Shown: positions 17,497 to 25,842 of the stretch, one piece after another
Position numbering within the stretch: position 1 is the first letter of the stretch
Layout of the letters: each line of letters starts with the position of its first letter
From: Thomasclavelia cocleata
GTDB lineage: Bacteria; Bacillota_I; Bacilli_A; Erysipelotrichales; Coprobacillaceae
Direction: 5' to 3'
DNA: 46,030 nt
NCBI RefSeq assembly: GCF_900102365.1
Contig: NZ_FOIN01000021.1
Location: 1 to 46,030 of the forward strand
The notes under the pieces: model-generated
The model's database searches: none
What the model was told of the DNA's origin: nothing
What the model saw: only the letters and a program-made list of their open reading frames with translations
Made by a program: the position numbers and the translations under genes

Positions 17497-17763
17497 ATGA
17501 ATATTCGTCCATCTGCTGCAATACGACAAAATTACAATGAAATTGCTGATATGTGTAAAAAAACTGGAGAACCTGTTTTCCTTACAAAAAATGGTGAAGG
17601 TGATTTGGTTGTTATGGACATCGAAGCTTTTAATCGTAGGGAACAAATGCTTAAACTTCGTGAAGAACTTTTAGCGGTTGAAGAAGATCGAATGGCTGGT
17701 AATATGGGTTGTACACTAGATGAACTTGATGAATACCTTGATGGTGTTATTGCTGAGGTATAG
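17497..17763 (+). CDS. Type II antitoxin, Phd/YefM family
   Basis: This 88-aa protein has the Phd/YefM fold signature: IRPSAAIRQNYNEIADMCKK then EPVFLTKNGEGDLVVMDIEA, followed by a helical, acidic C-terminal tail that would wrap the toxin. A strong GAAGGAGG site precedes the ATG. The stop lies 3 nt before the toxin gene, the normal antitoxin-first order. It binds and silences the toxin and represses its own promoter in known homologues. Confidence 0.92.
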   Translation: MNIRPSAAIRQNYNEIADMCKKTGEPVFLTKNGEGDLVVMDIEAFNRREQMLKLREELLAVEEDRMAGNMGCTLDELDEYLDGVIAEV

Positions 17764-17766
17764 TGT

Positions 17767-18084
17767 ATGAGCGTAGACCGACATTATAAAGTTATTATTT
17801 CTGATAGAGCAAAACGAATGCTTGCTTCACACATTCATTTTATTGCTCAAGTGAATAGAGATGTGGCAAAGGCAAAGAAAAAAGAAATAATGGATGTTAT
17901 GCGTTCTCTTAATCAAATGCTTCAACGTTTCCCTTTTTTTAATGAAACATATATTATACCAAATAAATATCGCAAAATGTTTATTCAAAAATGGTATATC
18001 GTTCTTTATCAAATCAAAGATGATACTGTTTATGTTGACTATATTATTGATTGTCGTAAAAATTATGCTTGGCTTATGAATTAA
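17767..18084 (+). CDS. Type II toxin, RelE/ParE superfamily
   Basis: This 105-aa basic protein begins MSVDRHYKVIISDRAKRMLA and ends with the conserved beta strands (YIVLYQIKDDTVYVDYIIDC then RKNYAWLM) of RelE/ParE toxins. It is translationally coupled to the antitoxin gene. RelE-like members cleave mRNA on the ribosome and ParE-like members poison gyrase. The sequence alone does not separate the two; the YefM-type partner favours a RelE/YoeB-like mRNase. A terminator follows. The pair is intact among broken neighbours, consistent with addictive stabilisation of the island. Confidence 0.9.
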   Translation: MSVDRHYKVIISDRAKRMLASHIHFIAQVNRDVAKAKKKEIMDVMRSLNQMLQRFPFFNETYIIPNKYRKMFIQKWYIVLYQIKDDTVYVDYIIDCRKNYAWLMN

Positions 18085-18102
18085 ATAATTTATTATTAGA
18101 AG

Positions 18103-18132
18103 ATTGTCACTAATTATTGGTGGCGATTTTTG
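18103..18132 (+). terminator. Terminator of the toxin-antitoxin operon
   Basis: ATTGTCAC (18103-18110) pairs with GTGGCGAT (18120-18127) using G-U pairs, followed by five T. Confidence 0.7.
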
Positions 18133-18452
18133 TTTGTTCAAATGATTGAAAGGGGAAATCATATTAGAAGTAAAAATTAATTGAGAAATACGAAATCGCA
18201 CAAAATTAATGTTTTTTTGGTTGACGATGTGTTAAACAGTAAATTATTTCAATTTATTACATGCTAGAAAAGAATGCAAATGTATTCTTTTATGTATGTG
18301 CCAGGCATTTATGAATTCAGTTGGAAATAAACCAACCACAGGTAGTTACTGCCAAGTGTAGTGAACCACAAGCTGTTGATAGTGATATTATGGGTGAAGG
18401 AAGTGGTGTAACAATTCTTTTGAGCGTACGAACAGAAACTTGATGAGGCTAA
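18133..18452. other. Degraded stretch before the specificity remnant
   Basis: No intact gene. Short frames broken by many stops (for example SEPQAVDSDIMGEGSGVTI near 18360-18415) suggest decayed coding sequence, perhaps the 5' part of the methylase or specificity gene whose 3' end survives at 18453-18803. Confidence 0.35.
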
Positions 18453-18803
18453 ATGGTGGATAAGGTTGCTAAGCAAACCGAAGTCCAAAAGGTAAACGTA
18501 AAACCAAGACGTTGTGAAAGAAACTTGTTTGTAATAGAATTAGACGAAATAAAAATAAATCCATATTATTTACAAGCGTTTCTATCAAGTGATTTAGGAG
18601 TTGCAATATTTAAAAACATTTATACAGGTGGAGCAATTCCGACAATAACACTTGATAAGCTGAAAAAGATGATTATCTTATTTCTGCTATTAGAAGAACA
18701 AATGGATATCGCAAATAAATATGCTACCACAATAGATGAATTAGTAATGTTAAATAGAAAAAGTAAAAATAGATTAAGAAGCATTTTTGATAAGGAGGAA
18801 TAA
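18453..18803 (+). pseudogene. C-terminal remnant of a DNA-methylase target-recognition / HsdS-like protein
   Basis: The frame of 116 aa carries a target-recognition-domain end: RNLFVIELDEIKINPYYLQA, then GGAIPTITLDKLKKM and a terminal coiled helix (EEQMDIANKYATTIDELVML). This pattern ends type I specificity subunits and TRD-bearing N6 methylases. The N-terminal part is lost in degraded sequence. The next frame begins 2 nt after the stop, so they were once an operon. The family call is from motif resemblance. Confidence 0.55.
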
Positions 18804-18805
18804 CT

Positions 18806-19261
18806 TTGCTAAAAAGTGAAGAATTAGAAGAAGTTATTAATGCTATTATTCGAAAAGTTACATTAGCTAATCGTACTGAGCAATTAGAATCTCTTCTTCA
18901 TTAGTGGGACTTAGATGGTTTATTATCAGATGATTCAGTATACGAGACTAACAAAGATGGAAAAATTGTTGTTATTGTTCAATCTAAGGTTAAGAAAAAC
19001 GTATTAATAGAAATTACTAAATCTTTGAATTTTGTTTAGATTATAACGGTACAAAAACATATAATTATAAAAAGTTACAATATGCTTTGAATTACCGAGT
19101 TGTATTATTTGGACCTATTCCACATAGTACAAGTGGAAAAAATGATAGTAGCAGTGTTATTGCAGAAATGACTAGTAAAGAAGGCTATCCAAGAGTAGAA
19201 ATTCTAAGTGGTAGTAATGAATTAAAGATAACAAAATCAGGCTTTAGAAAAGCTTATTGAA
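18806..19261 (+). pseudogene. Hypothetical protein, broken by a stop and a frameshift
   Basis: A TTG start at 18806 with an excellent AAGGAGG site opens a frame (LKSEELEEVINAIIRKVTLA). It is interrupted by TAG at 18902-18904, then continues (WDLDGLLSDDSVYETNKDGK) and shifts frame near 19035 to reach a final stop near 19260 (ending ITKSGFRKAY). The restored protein would be about 150 aa. I do not recognise it. Its place behind a TRD remnant suggests an accessory of a restriction or methylation locus. Confidence 0.5.
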
Positions 19262-19421
19262 GAAAATTATATATAAAACTGCATATATTGTCACTAAATT
19301 ATAACAACATACATATATTTATAGGTTAATATATCTTGATTTATTGTAATGGCAAATTTTTGGGATTATAATATAAAGTATATTAGTCTATTTGTTTGTT
19401 GACTTAGAAAAGAGGCAAGAA

Positions 19422-19628
19422 ATGGAGATAAAATATAATAAATTATTTGGCTTAATGAAGCAGAATCAAATGAAACAAAAAGATTTGATTAGAGCCACTG
19501 AAATGAGTTCCAGTACTGCTTCAAAGATTTACAAAAATTAACCGATATCAATAGAAGTCTTAATGCATATATGCAGAGTATTTCATTGTGATATTGGAGA
19601 TATTTGTGAAATAAAGTTAGAGAAGTAA
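19422..19628 (+). pseudogene. Xre-family HTH regulator with a nonsense codon (second type I locus)
   Basis: This is a paralogue of the 68-aa regulator at 5239-5445 and the same length. The frame MEIKYNKLFGLMKQNQMKQK is stopped by TAA at 19539-19541, where the paralogue has GAA in KNEY, and then continues ISIEVLMHICRVFHCDIGD to the natural stop. A single G-to-T change explains the loss. It precedes an hsdM remnant exactly as its sister precedes the live hsdM. Confidence 0.75.
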
Positions 19629-19644
19629 CATAGGAGGAAAAAAG

Positions 19645-19935
19645 ATAGCGGATAAAAACAATGCAAATATTGGATTTGAAAAACAAATATGGGATGCTAC
19701 TTGTGTTTTATGGGGACATATTCCATCAGCTGAATATAGAAAAGTTATTGTAGGTTTAATTTTCCTTCGATACATTTCTAGTTCATTTGAAAAACGTTAT
19801 CAGAAACTTGTAGCTGAAGGTTATGGGTTTGAAGATGATCGTGATGCATATGCTGAAGAAAATGTTTTTCATGTTTCAGAAGAAGCTCGTTGGAATAGAA
19901 TTTCTTCAGCAGCTCATACACTTGAAATCGGAACA
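19645..19935 (+). pseudogene. hsdM: HsdM N-terminal fragment (second type I locus)
   Basis: About 97 codons closely match the first part of the live HsdM (NANIGFEKQIWDATCVLWGH, then YRKVIVGLIFLRYISSSFEK). The start position, well placed behind GGAGG, now reads ATA GCG where the paralogue has ATG GCG, so the start codon itself seems mutated. Homology ends at about 19935, where the sequence becomes the antisense of an hsdS half. A deletion removed the rest of hsdM, including the SAM and NPPF motifs. Confidence 0.85.
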
Positions 19936-20183
19936 TCTTTAATTTCACTGATAAATGGAGAACTAATACCAATAGCATTAGATATTTTCAACCAATGCAA
20001 TCCACAATTAGACAAGTACTTTTGAATAGGACGAGGTGATTGACCACATTTTATTTCAACAAAATCGCCAAGAACACCATTTTTCCATGTAGATGGAACT
20101 CGATTTTCAAATGGTTCTAAATCAATAAACCATGATTTGAAAATTGCCATTGCTTGTTCTTCTAAATTATCGTTTATCTCAAA
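19936..20183 (-). pseudogene. hsdS: Inverted HsdS half fragment (second type I locus)
   Basis: The minus-strand frame reads [20 protein letters not shown] then a target-recognition-domain start (VLGDFVEIKCGQSPRPIQKY, LHWLKISNA). It is the 5' part of an HsdS second half, inverted relative to the locus just as at 8534-9205. It is fused at about 19936 to the hsdM fragment. A one-mismatch copy of the inversion core, TAAACGATAATTTA, sits at 20163-20176 on minus. This locus once had the same shuffling architecture. Confidence 0.75.
20163..20176 (-). repeat. Degenerate copy of the hsdS inversion core
   Basis: TAAACGATAATTTA on minus differs by one base from the four cores in the live locus and has the same position in the HsdS reading frame (NDNL against NNNL). 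It might still recombine with the live locus 9-11 kb away. Confidence 0.6.
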
Positions 20184-20213
20184 TATTATAAAAATATAGA
20201 AAGGAAAATAACT

Positions 20214-20819
20214 ATGACATTAGAAAATAAACTCGGCATCGCTGATTCGGTAGAATTAGCCAAAGCTGAAGAAAAAATCAGTAAAAAAAGAGCAATAGTA
20301 CTGTTTGAAAGCGGGTATTTAAATAACCTTGAAGCTGGAACTTTTAAATCACTTGCTGAAATCCACAAATATTTATTTGATTCGATTTATGATTTTGCTG
20401 GACAAATAAGAACTGTTAATATTGCAAAAGGTAATTTCCGTTTTGCTCCGCTTATGTACTTAGAAGCAGCACTTGAAAATATCGAAAAAATGCCTCAGTC
20501 AACATATGATGAAATCATAGAAAAATATGTAGAAATGAATGTTGCACACCCTTTTCGTGAGGGAAATGGCAGAAGCACAAGAATTTGGCTTGATTTGATT
20601 TTGAAAAAAGAATTAGGTCAAGTTGTTGATTGGAGTCTTGTAGATAAAGAAGACTATCTTTCTGCTATGGAACGTAGTCCTATTAAAGATATTGAAATCA
20701 AACACATATTAAAGCAAGCACTGACAGATAAAATCAATGACCGTGAGATTTATATGAAAGGTATTGATCACAGCTATTATTACGAAGGCTATTCAACATT
20801 TAAGGCAAGTAATTTGTAA
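20214..20819 (+). CDS. Class III Fic-domain protein AMP-transferase
   Basis: This 201-aa protein carries the complete Fic motif [12 protein letters not shown] (residues 112-123, catalytic H112) and a C-terminal inhibitory helix motif SYYYEG (S187 to G192). That motif fits the (S/T)xxxE(G/N) of self-inhibited class III Fic proteins. Such enzymes transfer AMP to a target, in known cases gyrase or topoisomerase IV, after autoinhibition is released. The ATG has an AGAAAGGAAA site. It is intact inside an otherwise ruined type I locus. Fic genes are often found in type I restriction operons, which may explain the position. Confidence 0.92.
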   Translation: MTLENKLGIADSVELAKAEEKISKKRAIVLFESGYLNNLEAGTFKSLAEIHKYLFDSIYDFAGQIRTVNIAKGNFRFAPLMYLEAALENIEKMPQSTYDEIIEKYVEMNVAHPFREGNGRSTRIWLDLILKKELGQVVDWSLVDKEDYLSAMERSPIKDIEIKHILKQALTDKINDREIYMKGIDHSYYYEGYSTFKASNL

Positions 20820-20903
20820 TTAATGTACTTCTATCAGTGGCAGAGGTTAATATCAAAGAACAGCCGTTGCTTGTTGGTTCTCAATAAAAAAGGAGAAACT
20901 ACA

Positions 20904-21120
20904 ATGAAACAAAACTTAATAAATGATGTTATTGAAGAAATGTTACTGTACTTGAATAATTCTCGAACAGAAAAATTACAATCGGTAATGCAACACATAC
21001 TTTTTTAGTATGAAGTATCTGAAAGTAAACTTATGATAGTAAAGAAGAACAAAACTATGTAAAACTGTTTATTTCCGCAAAGAAAATAGAAGGTTGTTCT
21101 GAAAAGTCTCTAAAGTATTG
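20904..21120 (+). pseudogene. N-terminal remnant of a second hsdS recombinase
   Basis: MKQNLINDVIEEMLLYLNNS matches the N-terminus of the recombinase at 9304 (MKQDLIKDIVQGMLPYLNNA). A TAG at 21006-21008 and a frameshift interrupt it, after which the paralogous block KKIEGCSEKSLKY is still readable. It is cut at about 21120 by an IS3-family fragment. No catalytic residues remain. Its leader resembles that of the live gene. Confidence 0.8.
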
Positions 21121-21145
21121 GTATTATGTCAAGAAAAAGTGCCAA

Positions 21146-21475
21146 TTAAACTGAAATATTGTTATTATTTAATTTAGATTTAATTGTTTGATTTGCATAA
21201 TATTCTTTTTCATATGTGTCTGGACTTAAATAATCACAACGTTTATGTATTCTTATTGTGTTATAAAATGTTTCTATATATTCAAATATTAATCTCTTTG
21301 CTTGTTGATAATCCCATATCTTATATCTATTTAGCCACTCCCTTTTTATTAATGCATGAAATGATTCTATACATGCATTATCCCATGGTGTTCCTTTTTT
21401 TGAATAACTTCTTTTCATTTTTTCTGTTAATTCTCTATATTCTTCACTTGTGAACTGTATTTCTCGATCACTTTT
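21146..21475 (-). pseudogene. IS3-family (IS150-like) transposase C-terminal fragment
   Basis: The minus-strand frame reads SDREIQFTSEEYRELTEKMK then YSKKGTPWDNACIESFHALI, typical of the end of the IS3-family integrase core. The second D-region and the conserved N/E-containing block survive. It ends near YLSPDTYEKEYY. The N-terminal two thirds are missing; upstream sequence belongs to the McrC remnant. It interrupts the recombinase remnant. Confidence 0.8.
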
Positions 21476-21527
21476 ATACTGAATTTGGTATAACAGCGAT
21501 ATTATGCTACAACATAATGAGAAATAA

Positions 21528-21764
21528 TTAATTATTGATGCAAAATATTATTCTAAAACAATGCAAGTACAATATGGTGTTCATACTATTCATTCCAATA
21601 ATCTTTATCAAATTTATACATATGTTAAAATTTATGACAAGGATAAAAATGGTAATGCTGCTGGAATGTTGCTATATGCTAAAACTGATGAAATTGTATT
21701 ACCACACAATACCTATCAAATGGACGGAAATGTAATATCAGTAGACACGTTAGATTTGAAGTGA
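21528..21764 (+). pseudogene. McrC C-terminal fragment (5-methylcytosine-specific restriction component)
   Basis: The frame LIIDAKYYSK continues NLYQIYTYVKIYDKDKNGNA, GMLLYAKTDEIVLP and NVISVDTLDLK. This is the PD-(D/E)xK-containing C-terminus of McrC, the nuclease partner of McrB. Only the last 78 codons are left and the natural C-terminus is replaced by a stop at 21762. It overlaps the start of a HipA-like frame by 4 nt, marking a deletion joint. Confidence 0.65.
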
Positions 21765-22414
21765 TTTGTGAAAATGTAGCTTTTTATTTATGTCAGATTT
21801 TAGATGTACCATATGTTAACTATAAAATTGGAATATTACAAGGTGCTAAATCTAATGCTCTAGTTAGTATTTGTAGATCGATGATTGATCATAATCAAGA
21901 ATTTATTCCTGCATATCAGGTATTAACTCAAAAAAGCGATAAAATTACTAATACTGTTAATGATTATTATTTATATCTAAGCATTCTTGAAGAACAAAAT
22001 GTTCCTAATGCTAAAGAATATTTGCAGAAAATGATTATTCTTGATTTTATCATGGCTAATGAAGATCGCCATCTTGGCAATTTTGGTGTAATTAGAGATG
22101 TTGAATCATTACAATGGGTTGCTATTTGCCCTATATTTGATACAGGAAGAAGTTTAAATAACAAGTACTGGTTAGATGAAATAGTAGATATGAGATTTTT
22201 TACTAACCATTTTGTTAATAGTGAAACAGTTAAACAGTTCATTGACTATCCAATTAATGATATGGGAATAAAGAAACTTTATCAAGTCCCTATTTATTTT
22301 AAGAAATTATTAAATAAATATATTGATGAACTTCCACTAAAAGAAGATGATATAGCTATACTAGTACAAGCATTCAAACAAAGAATTGCTTTACTTGAAA
22401 ATATTAATAAGTAG
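21761..22414 (+). pseudogene. HipA-like kinase domain protein, N-terminally truncated
   Basis: The 217-aa frame contains IILDFIMANEDRHLGNFGVI, the catalytic-loop signature of HipA-type Ser/Thr kinases (Asp and His-x-x-Asn), and IFDTGRSL, the metal-binding DxG loop. Family members are about 300-400 aa, so the N-terminal lobe is missing. The sequence starts directly at a joint with the McrC fragment and has no ribosome binding site at the GTG. It is probably not expressed as a functional kinase. A terminator follows. Confidence 0.65.
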
Positions 22415-22417
22415 AAA

Positions 22418-22456
22418 CACTAATTATTTAAAAATGCTTTGAATAATTAGTATTTT
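22418..22456 (+). terminator. Terminator at the right edge of the island
   Basis: ACTAATTATT (22418-22427) and AATAATTAGT (22441-22450) form a perfect stem followed by ATTTTT. It separates island debris from the chromosomal genes. Confidence 0.7.
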
Positions 22457-22672
22457 TATATGATTTAGCTTATTTTATGAGTTGAATTATAATATTTCAT
22501 TAATAAATAATAGTTTTTGTTTAGTATTAATATGTTGTAAATTTAAAAATATTTATTGTAATTGCTGTTTTAGCTATACTTAAATTAAATGCATAAAGAA
22601 TAATTATTGTAGACAATTAATGTTTTATAGTGGTAATATAAGATAATGATTTAGCAAGAAAGGAATCTGATA

Positions 22673-23713
22673 ATGGAACCTAAACATAAAAGAAGAGTTA
22701 GATATAAAGGAACTCATCCTAAAAAATATAATGAAAAGTATAAAGAATTAAACCCTGAATTATATCCTGAAACGATTGAAAAAGTAATAAAAAAAGGAAG
22801 TACACCAGTAGGAATGCATTTATCGATCATGGTTGATGAAATTCTAGAATTTTTAAATATTCAAGAAGGACAAATAGGTTTAGATTGTACTTTAGGATAT
22901 GGTGGACATACTTTAAAAATGCTTGAATGTTTAAATCATACAGGTCATATGTATGCTTTAGATATTGATCCAATTGAAAGTGTAAAAACTAAAGAAAGAT
23001 TATTAAATAAAGGATATGGTGAAGATATTTTAACAATTAAAAATTGCAACTTTAAAGATATTGATCTTGTATCAAATGAAGCAGGATTATTTGATTTTGT
23101 TTTAGCTGATCTAGGAGTATCTTCAATGCAGATAGATAATCCAGAACGTGGCTTTTCTTATAAAAAAGAAGGTCCCTTAGATTTAAGGTTAAATCCTCAA
23201 AAAGGAATACCTGCCTCTATTAAATTACAAGAATTAAATAAAAATCAATTAGAACAGCTTTTTATTGAAAACTCTGATGAGCCATATGCAAAAGAAATAG
23301 CAAAAAACATTGATTCATATTTAAAATCAGGACAACTAATTTCAACAACAACTCAACTATATAAAATAATTGAAAAAAGTTTATCTTTTATCCCGATAAA
23401 GGAAAGAAAAGAAAGTGTCAAAAAATCAGCTGCTAGAGTTTTCCAGGCATTACGAATTGAAGTAAATAGTGAATTTGATGTTTTGTATGAGTTTATGGAA
23501 AAACTACCTGCTATTCTTAAACCTGGTGGAAGAGTAGCAATTCTAACATTTCATTCAGGAGAAGATCGCATAGTTAAAAAGGCTTTTAAAGAAATGAAGA
23601 ATCTTGGTATTTATAGTGATGTAGCAAGAAATGTAATCAGACCAACTAAGGAAGAGTGCCATACAAACAGCCGAGCTAAATCAACTAAAATGAGATGGGC
23701 AATTAAATCATAA
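22673..23713 (+). CDS. rsmH: 16S rRNA (cytosine(1402)-N(4))-methyltransferase RsmH paralogue
   Basis: This 346-aa protein shows RsmH motifs: PVGMHLSIMVDEILEFL, LDCTLGYGGHT (SAM loop), FDFVLADLGVSSMQID and ILTFHSGEDRIVKKAF. It modifies C1402 of 16S rRNA at the P site in the family reference. It differs from the classical MraW in a 45-residue basic N-terminal extension (KHKRRVRYKGTHPKKYNEK) and in lying outside any cell-division cluster. It may be a second copy with its own role. The ATG has AAGAAAGGAA upstream. Confidence 0.88.
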   Translation: MEPKHKRRVRYKGTHPKKYNEKYKELNPELYPETIEKVIKKGSTPVGMHLSIMVDEILEFLNIQEGQIGLDCTLGYGGHTLKMLECLNHTGHMYALDIDPIESVKTKERLLNKGYGEDILTIKNCNFKDIDLVSNEAGLFDFVLADLGVSSMQIDNPERGFSYKKEGPLDLRLNPQKGIPASIKLQELNKNQLEQLFIENSDEPYAKEIAKNIDSYLKSGQLISTTTQLYKIIEKSLSFIPIKERKESVKKSAARVFQALRIEVNSEFDVLYEFMEKLPAILKPGGRVAILTFHSGEDRIVKKAFKEMKNLGIYSDVARNVIRPTKEECHTNSRAKSTKMRWAIKS

Positions 23714-23820
23714 TATATATAGTTATTAAAATATTTTATCATTTAAAAATAAATTATTTTATTATGATAAGAAAAATATCAAGATATAATAAAAAATTTA
23801 TATTCATGTCTCCTAATTAA

Positions 23821-23849
23821 TTGTTTTTTTTACTTAACAATGGTAAAAT
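23821..23849 (+). promoter_or_regulatory. Promoter of ddh
   Basis: TTGTTT (23821-23826), a 17-bp spacer and TAAAAT (23844-23849), 30 bp before the ddh ATG. Confidence 0.5.
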
Positions 23850-23879
23850 AGACAAAAATAAAAGATGAGGAGTGATAAA

Positions 23880-24860
23880 ATGATTAAGATTGGAATTGTA
23901 GGTTATGGTAATTTAGGACGCGGAGTTGAATGTGCAGTATTAAATAGCCAAGATATGGAATTAGTGGGGGTTTTTACAAGAAGAGATCCAGATACAGTAA
24001 AAACTCATAGTGATGTTCCAGTTTACAACATGGAAAAAGTTTATGAAATGAAAGATGCAATAGATGTTCTTGTTTTATGTGGGGGAAGTGCTAATGATTT
24101 ACCTAAACAAACAGTAGAATTAGCAGAATATTTTAATGTGGTTGATAGTTTTGATACTCATGCAAAAATTCCTGAACATTTTTCAAATGTAGATCAAGCA
24201 AGTGAAAAAAGCAAACATATTAGTATTATTTCAGTTGGATGGGATCCAGGATTATTTTCATTAAATCGTTTATATGGACAAGCTATTTTACCACAAGGAC
24301 AAGATTATACTTTTTGGGGAAAAGGTGTAAGTCAAGGTCATTCAGATGCAATCAGAAGAATTGCTGGAGTTAAGGATGCTAGACAGTATACAATTCCTGT
24401 TGAAGCAGCTTTACAAAGTGTTCGTAATGGTGATAATCCAACTTTATCAACACGTCAAAAACATACTCGTGAATGTTTTGTTGTTGCTGATGAAGGTGCT
24501 GATTTAAAAAGAATCGAAAAAGAAATTAAAACTATGCCAAATTACTTTGCTGATTATGATACAACAGTTCATTTCATTAGTGAAGAAGAATTATTACGTG
24601 ATCATCAAGGAATTCCTCATGGCGGAGTGGTGTTAAGAAGTGGTACTACTGGTTTTAAACAAGAAAATAAACATGTAATTGAATATAAATTGACTTTAGA
24701 TTCAAATCCTGAATTTACATCAAGTGTGTTAGTTGCGTATGCTCGAGCAGCATATCGAATGCATCAGGAAGGACAACATGGTTGTAAAACAGTTTTTGAT
24801 ATTGCACCAGCTTATTTACATATTGAATCTGTGGAAGAATTACGTAAAAAATTATTATAA
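23880..24860 (+). CDS. ddh: meso-Diaminopimelate D-dehydrogenase
   Basis: This 326-aa protein starts at the ATG at 23880 behind GAGGAG; an in-frame ATG at 23865 overlaps that site. It opens with the Rossmann motif IGIVGYGNLGRGVE and has family blocks CGGSANDLPKQT, VVDSFDTHAKIP and SVGWDPGLFSLNR, which place it in the Ddh family. It catalyses NADPH-dependent reductive amination of tetrahydrodipicolinate to meso-DAP, the one-step branch of lysine and peptidoglycan precursor synthesis. It stands alone, with its own promoter and terminator. Confidence 0.95.
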   Translation: MIKIGIVGYGNLGRGVECAVLNSQDMELVGVFTRRDPDTVKTHSDVPVYNMEKVYEMKDAIDVLVLCGGSANDLPKQTVELAEYFNVVDSFDTHAKIPEHFSNVDQASEKSKHISIISVGWDPGLFSLNRLYGQAILPQGQDYTFWGKGVSQGHSDAIRRIAGVKDARQYTIPVEAALQSVRNGDNPTLSTRQKHTRECFVVADEGADLKRIEKEIKTMPNYFADYDTTVHFISEEELLRDHQGIPHGGVVLRSGTTGFKQENKHVIEYKLTLDSNPEFTSSVLVAYARAAYRMHQEGQHGCKTVFDIAPAYLHIESVEELRKKLL

Positions 24861-24887
24861 ACCTGCATAAATTTGCAGGTTTATTTT
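24860..24887 (+). terminator. Terminator of ddh
   Basis: AACCTGCA and TGCAGGTT flank a 5-nt AT-rich loop and are followed by TATTTTT, starting at the ddh stop codon. Confidence 0.8.
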
Positions 24888-24954
24888 TATAAAATTTATT
24901 TAATTAAAATTGTTCTGCAATGATTAGTTTGGAAATTATCTATTTAATTGATTA

Positions 24955-25488
24955 TTAGAGAGCTGTACCTTTTTTAGGGATGATAAATTTATTAGTATCA
25001 ATACCTTCTAATTCAAGTAATGCTATTTTTTTATCAATACCACCTGCATAGCCTGTTAAACTGCCATTACTTCCCAATAAGCGATGACAAGGAATAATAA
25101 TAGAAATGGGATTATGTCCAACTGCTCCACCAACAGCTTGGGCTGACATATTCTCTATTCCTCTTTTTATAGCTACCTTTTTAGCTATATCGCCATATGT
25201 TAATGTGGTAGCATATGGGATTTGTTGAAGTATTTGCCAAATTTCAATGCGAAAAGCAGTACCATCTAATTTTAGTCTTGGCATAAAATCAGGTTCTTTA
25301 CCATTAAAATAAATGTTTAACCATAAAATTGTTTCTTTAAAAACAGGTAATAATTTATATTCATATTTAGAAGATAAAGTGCTTGCAAAGTACTTTTGTC
25401 CATTGAACCATAACCCAATTAGTGATGTTCCATCGCTTGCCATTGTAATATCGCCAATAGGTGATTTATATTCATAAATATAATGCAT
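24955..25488 (-). CDS. Methylated-DNA-protein-cysteine methyltransferase (Ogt/MGMT)
   Basis: This 177-aa protein starts at the ATG at 25488 with GGAGG upstream; the earlier TTG start lies inside that site. It has the active-site motif IIPCHRLL with acceptor C134, the DNA-binding helix (TLTYGDIAKK) and GSLTGYAGGIDKK. It removes alkyl groups from O6-alkylguanine by suicide transfer. The length fits Ogt rather than the Ada fusion. It is monocistronic and divergent from the trigger-factor-like gene. Confidence 0.94.
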   Translation of the reverse strand: MHYIYEYKSPIGDITMASDGTSLIGLWFNGQKYFASTLSSKYEYKLLPVFKETILWLNIYFNGKEPDFMPRLKLDGTAFRIEIWQILQQIPYATTLTYGDIAKKVAIKRGIENMSAQAVGGAVGHNPISIIIPCHRLLGSNGSLTGYAGGIDKKIALLELEGIDTNKFIIPKKGTAL

Positions 25489-25503
25489 TTTCAGTACCTC
25501 CAA

Positions 25504-25842
25504 TTTTTTATATATGTACTATTATAGCTTATTTATAATTATAGGTATATCTATTTATTTACTAGTTTGTATGGATTGGTTTTATAATAGTTTGTAAAAA
25601 TATATTTATAAAAATATAGAAATGAGAGCTGCTAGAAAAGAAAAATAAATGAGATGATGATTTAGATATATTTATGACTGATAAATAATGTTAAAATCTA
25701 TTTGTTTTAAAGCTAAAAATATTCCTTTATTTATATTAATAATTAAAATATGCTTTATAATATAACTTAAAATAAGAAATATTGCCTAAACAATAACAAT
25801 TATGTTACAATTAAATGACCTCATATAGAAAGGAAATAAAGC
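25504..25842. other. AT-rich divergent intergenic region
   Basis: About 340 bp between ogt and the trigger-factor-like gene. I see no gene or structured RNA. Runs of AT could hold promoters for both genes (for example TTGCCT and a downstream TTACAAT about 17 bp apart near 25781-25811), but none is strong. Confidence 0.4.
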
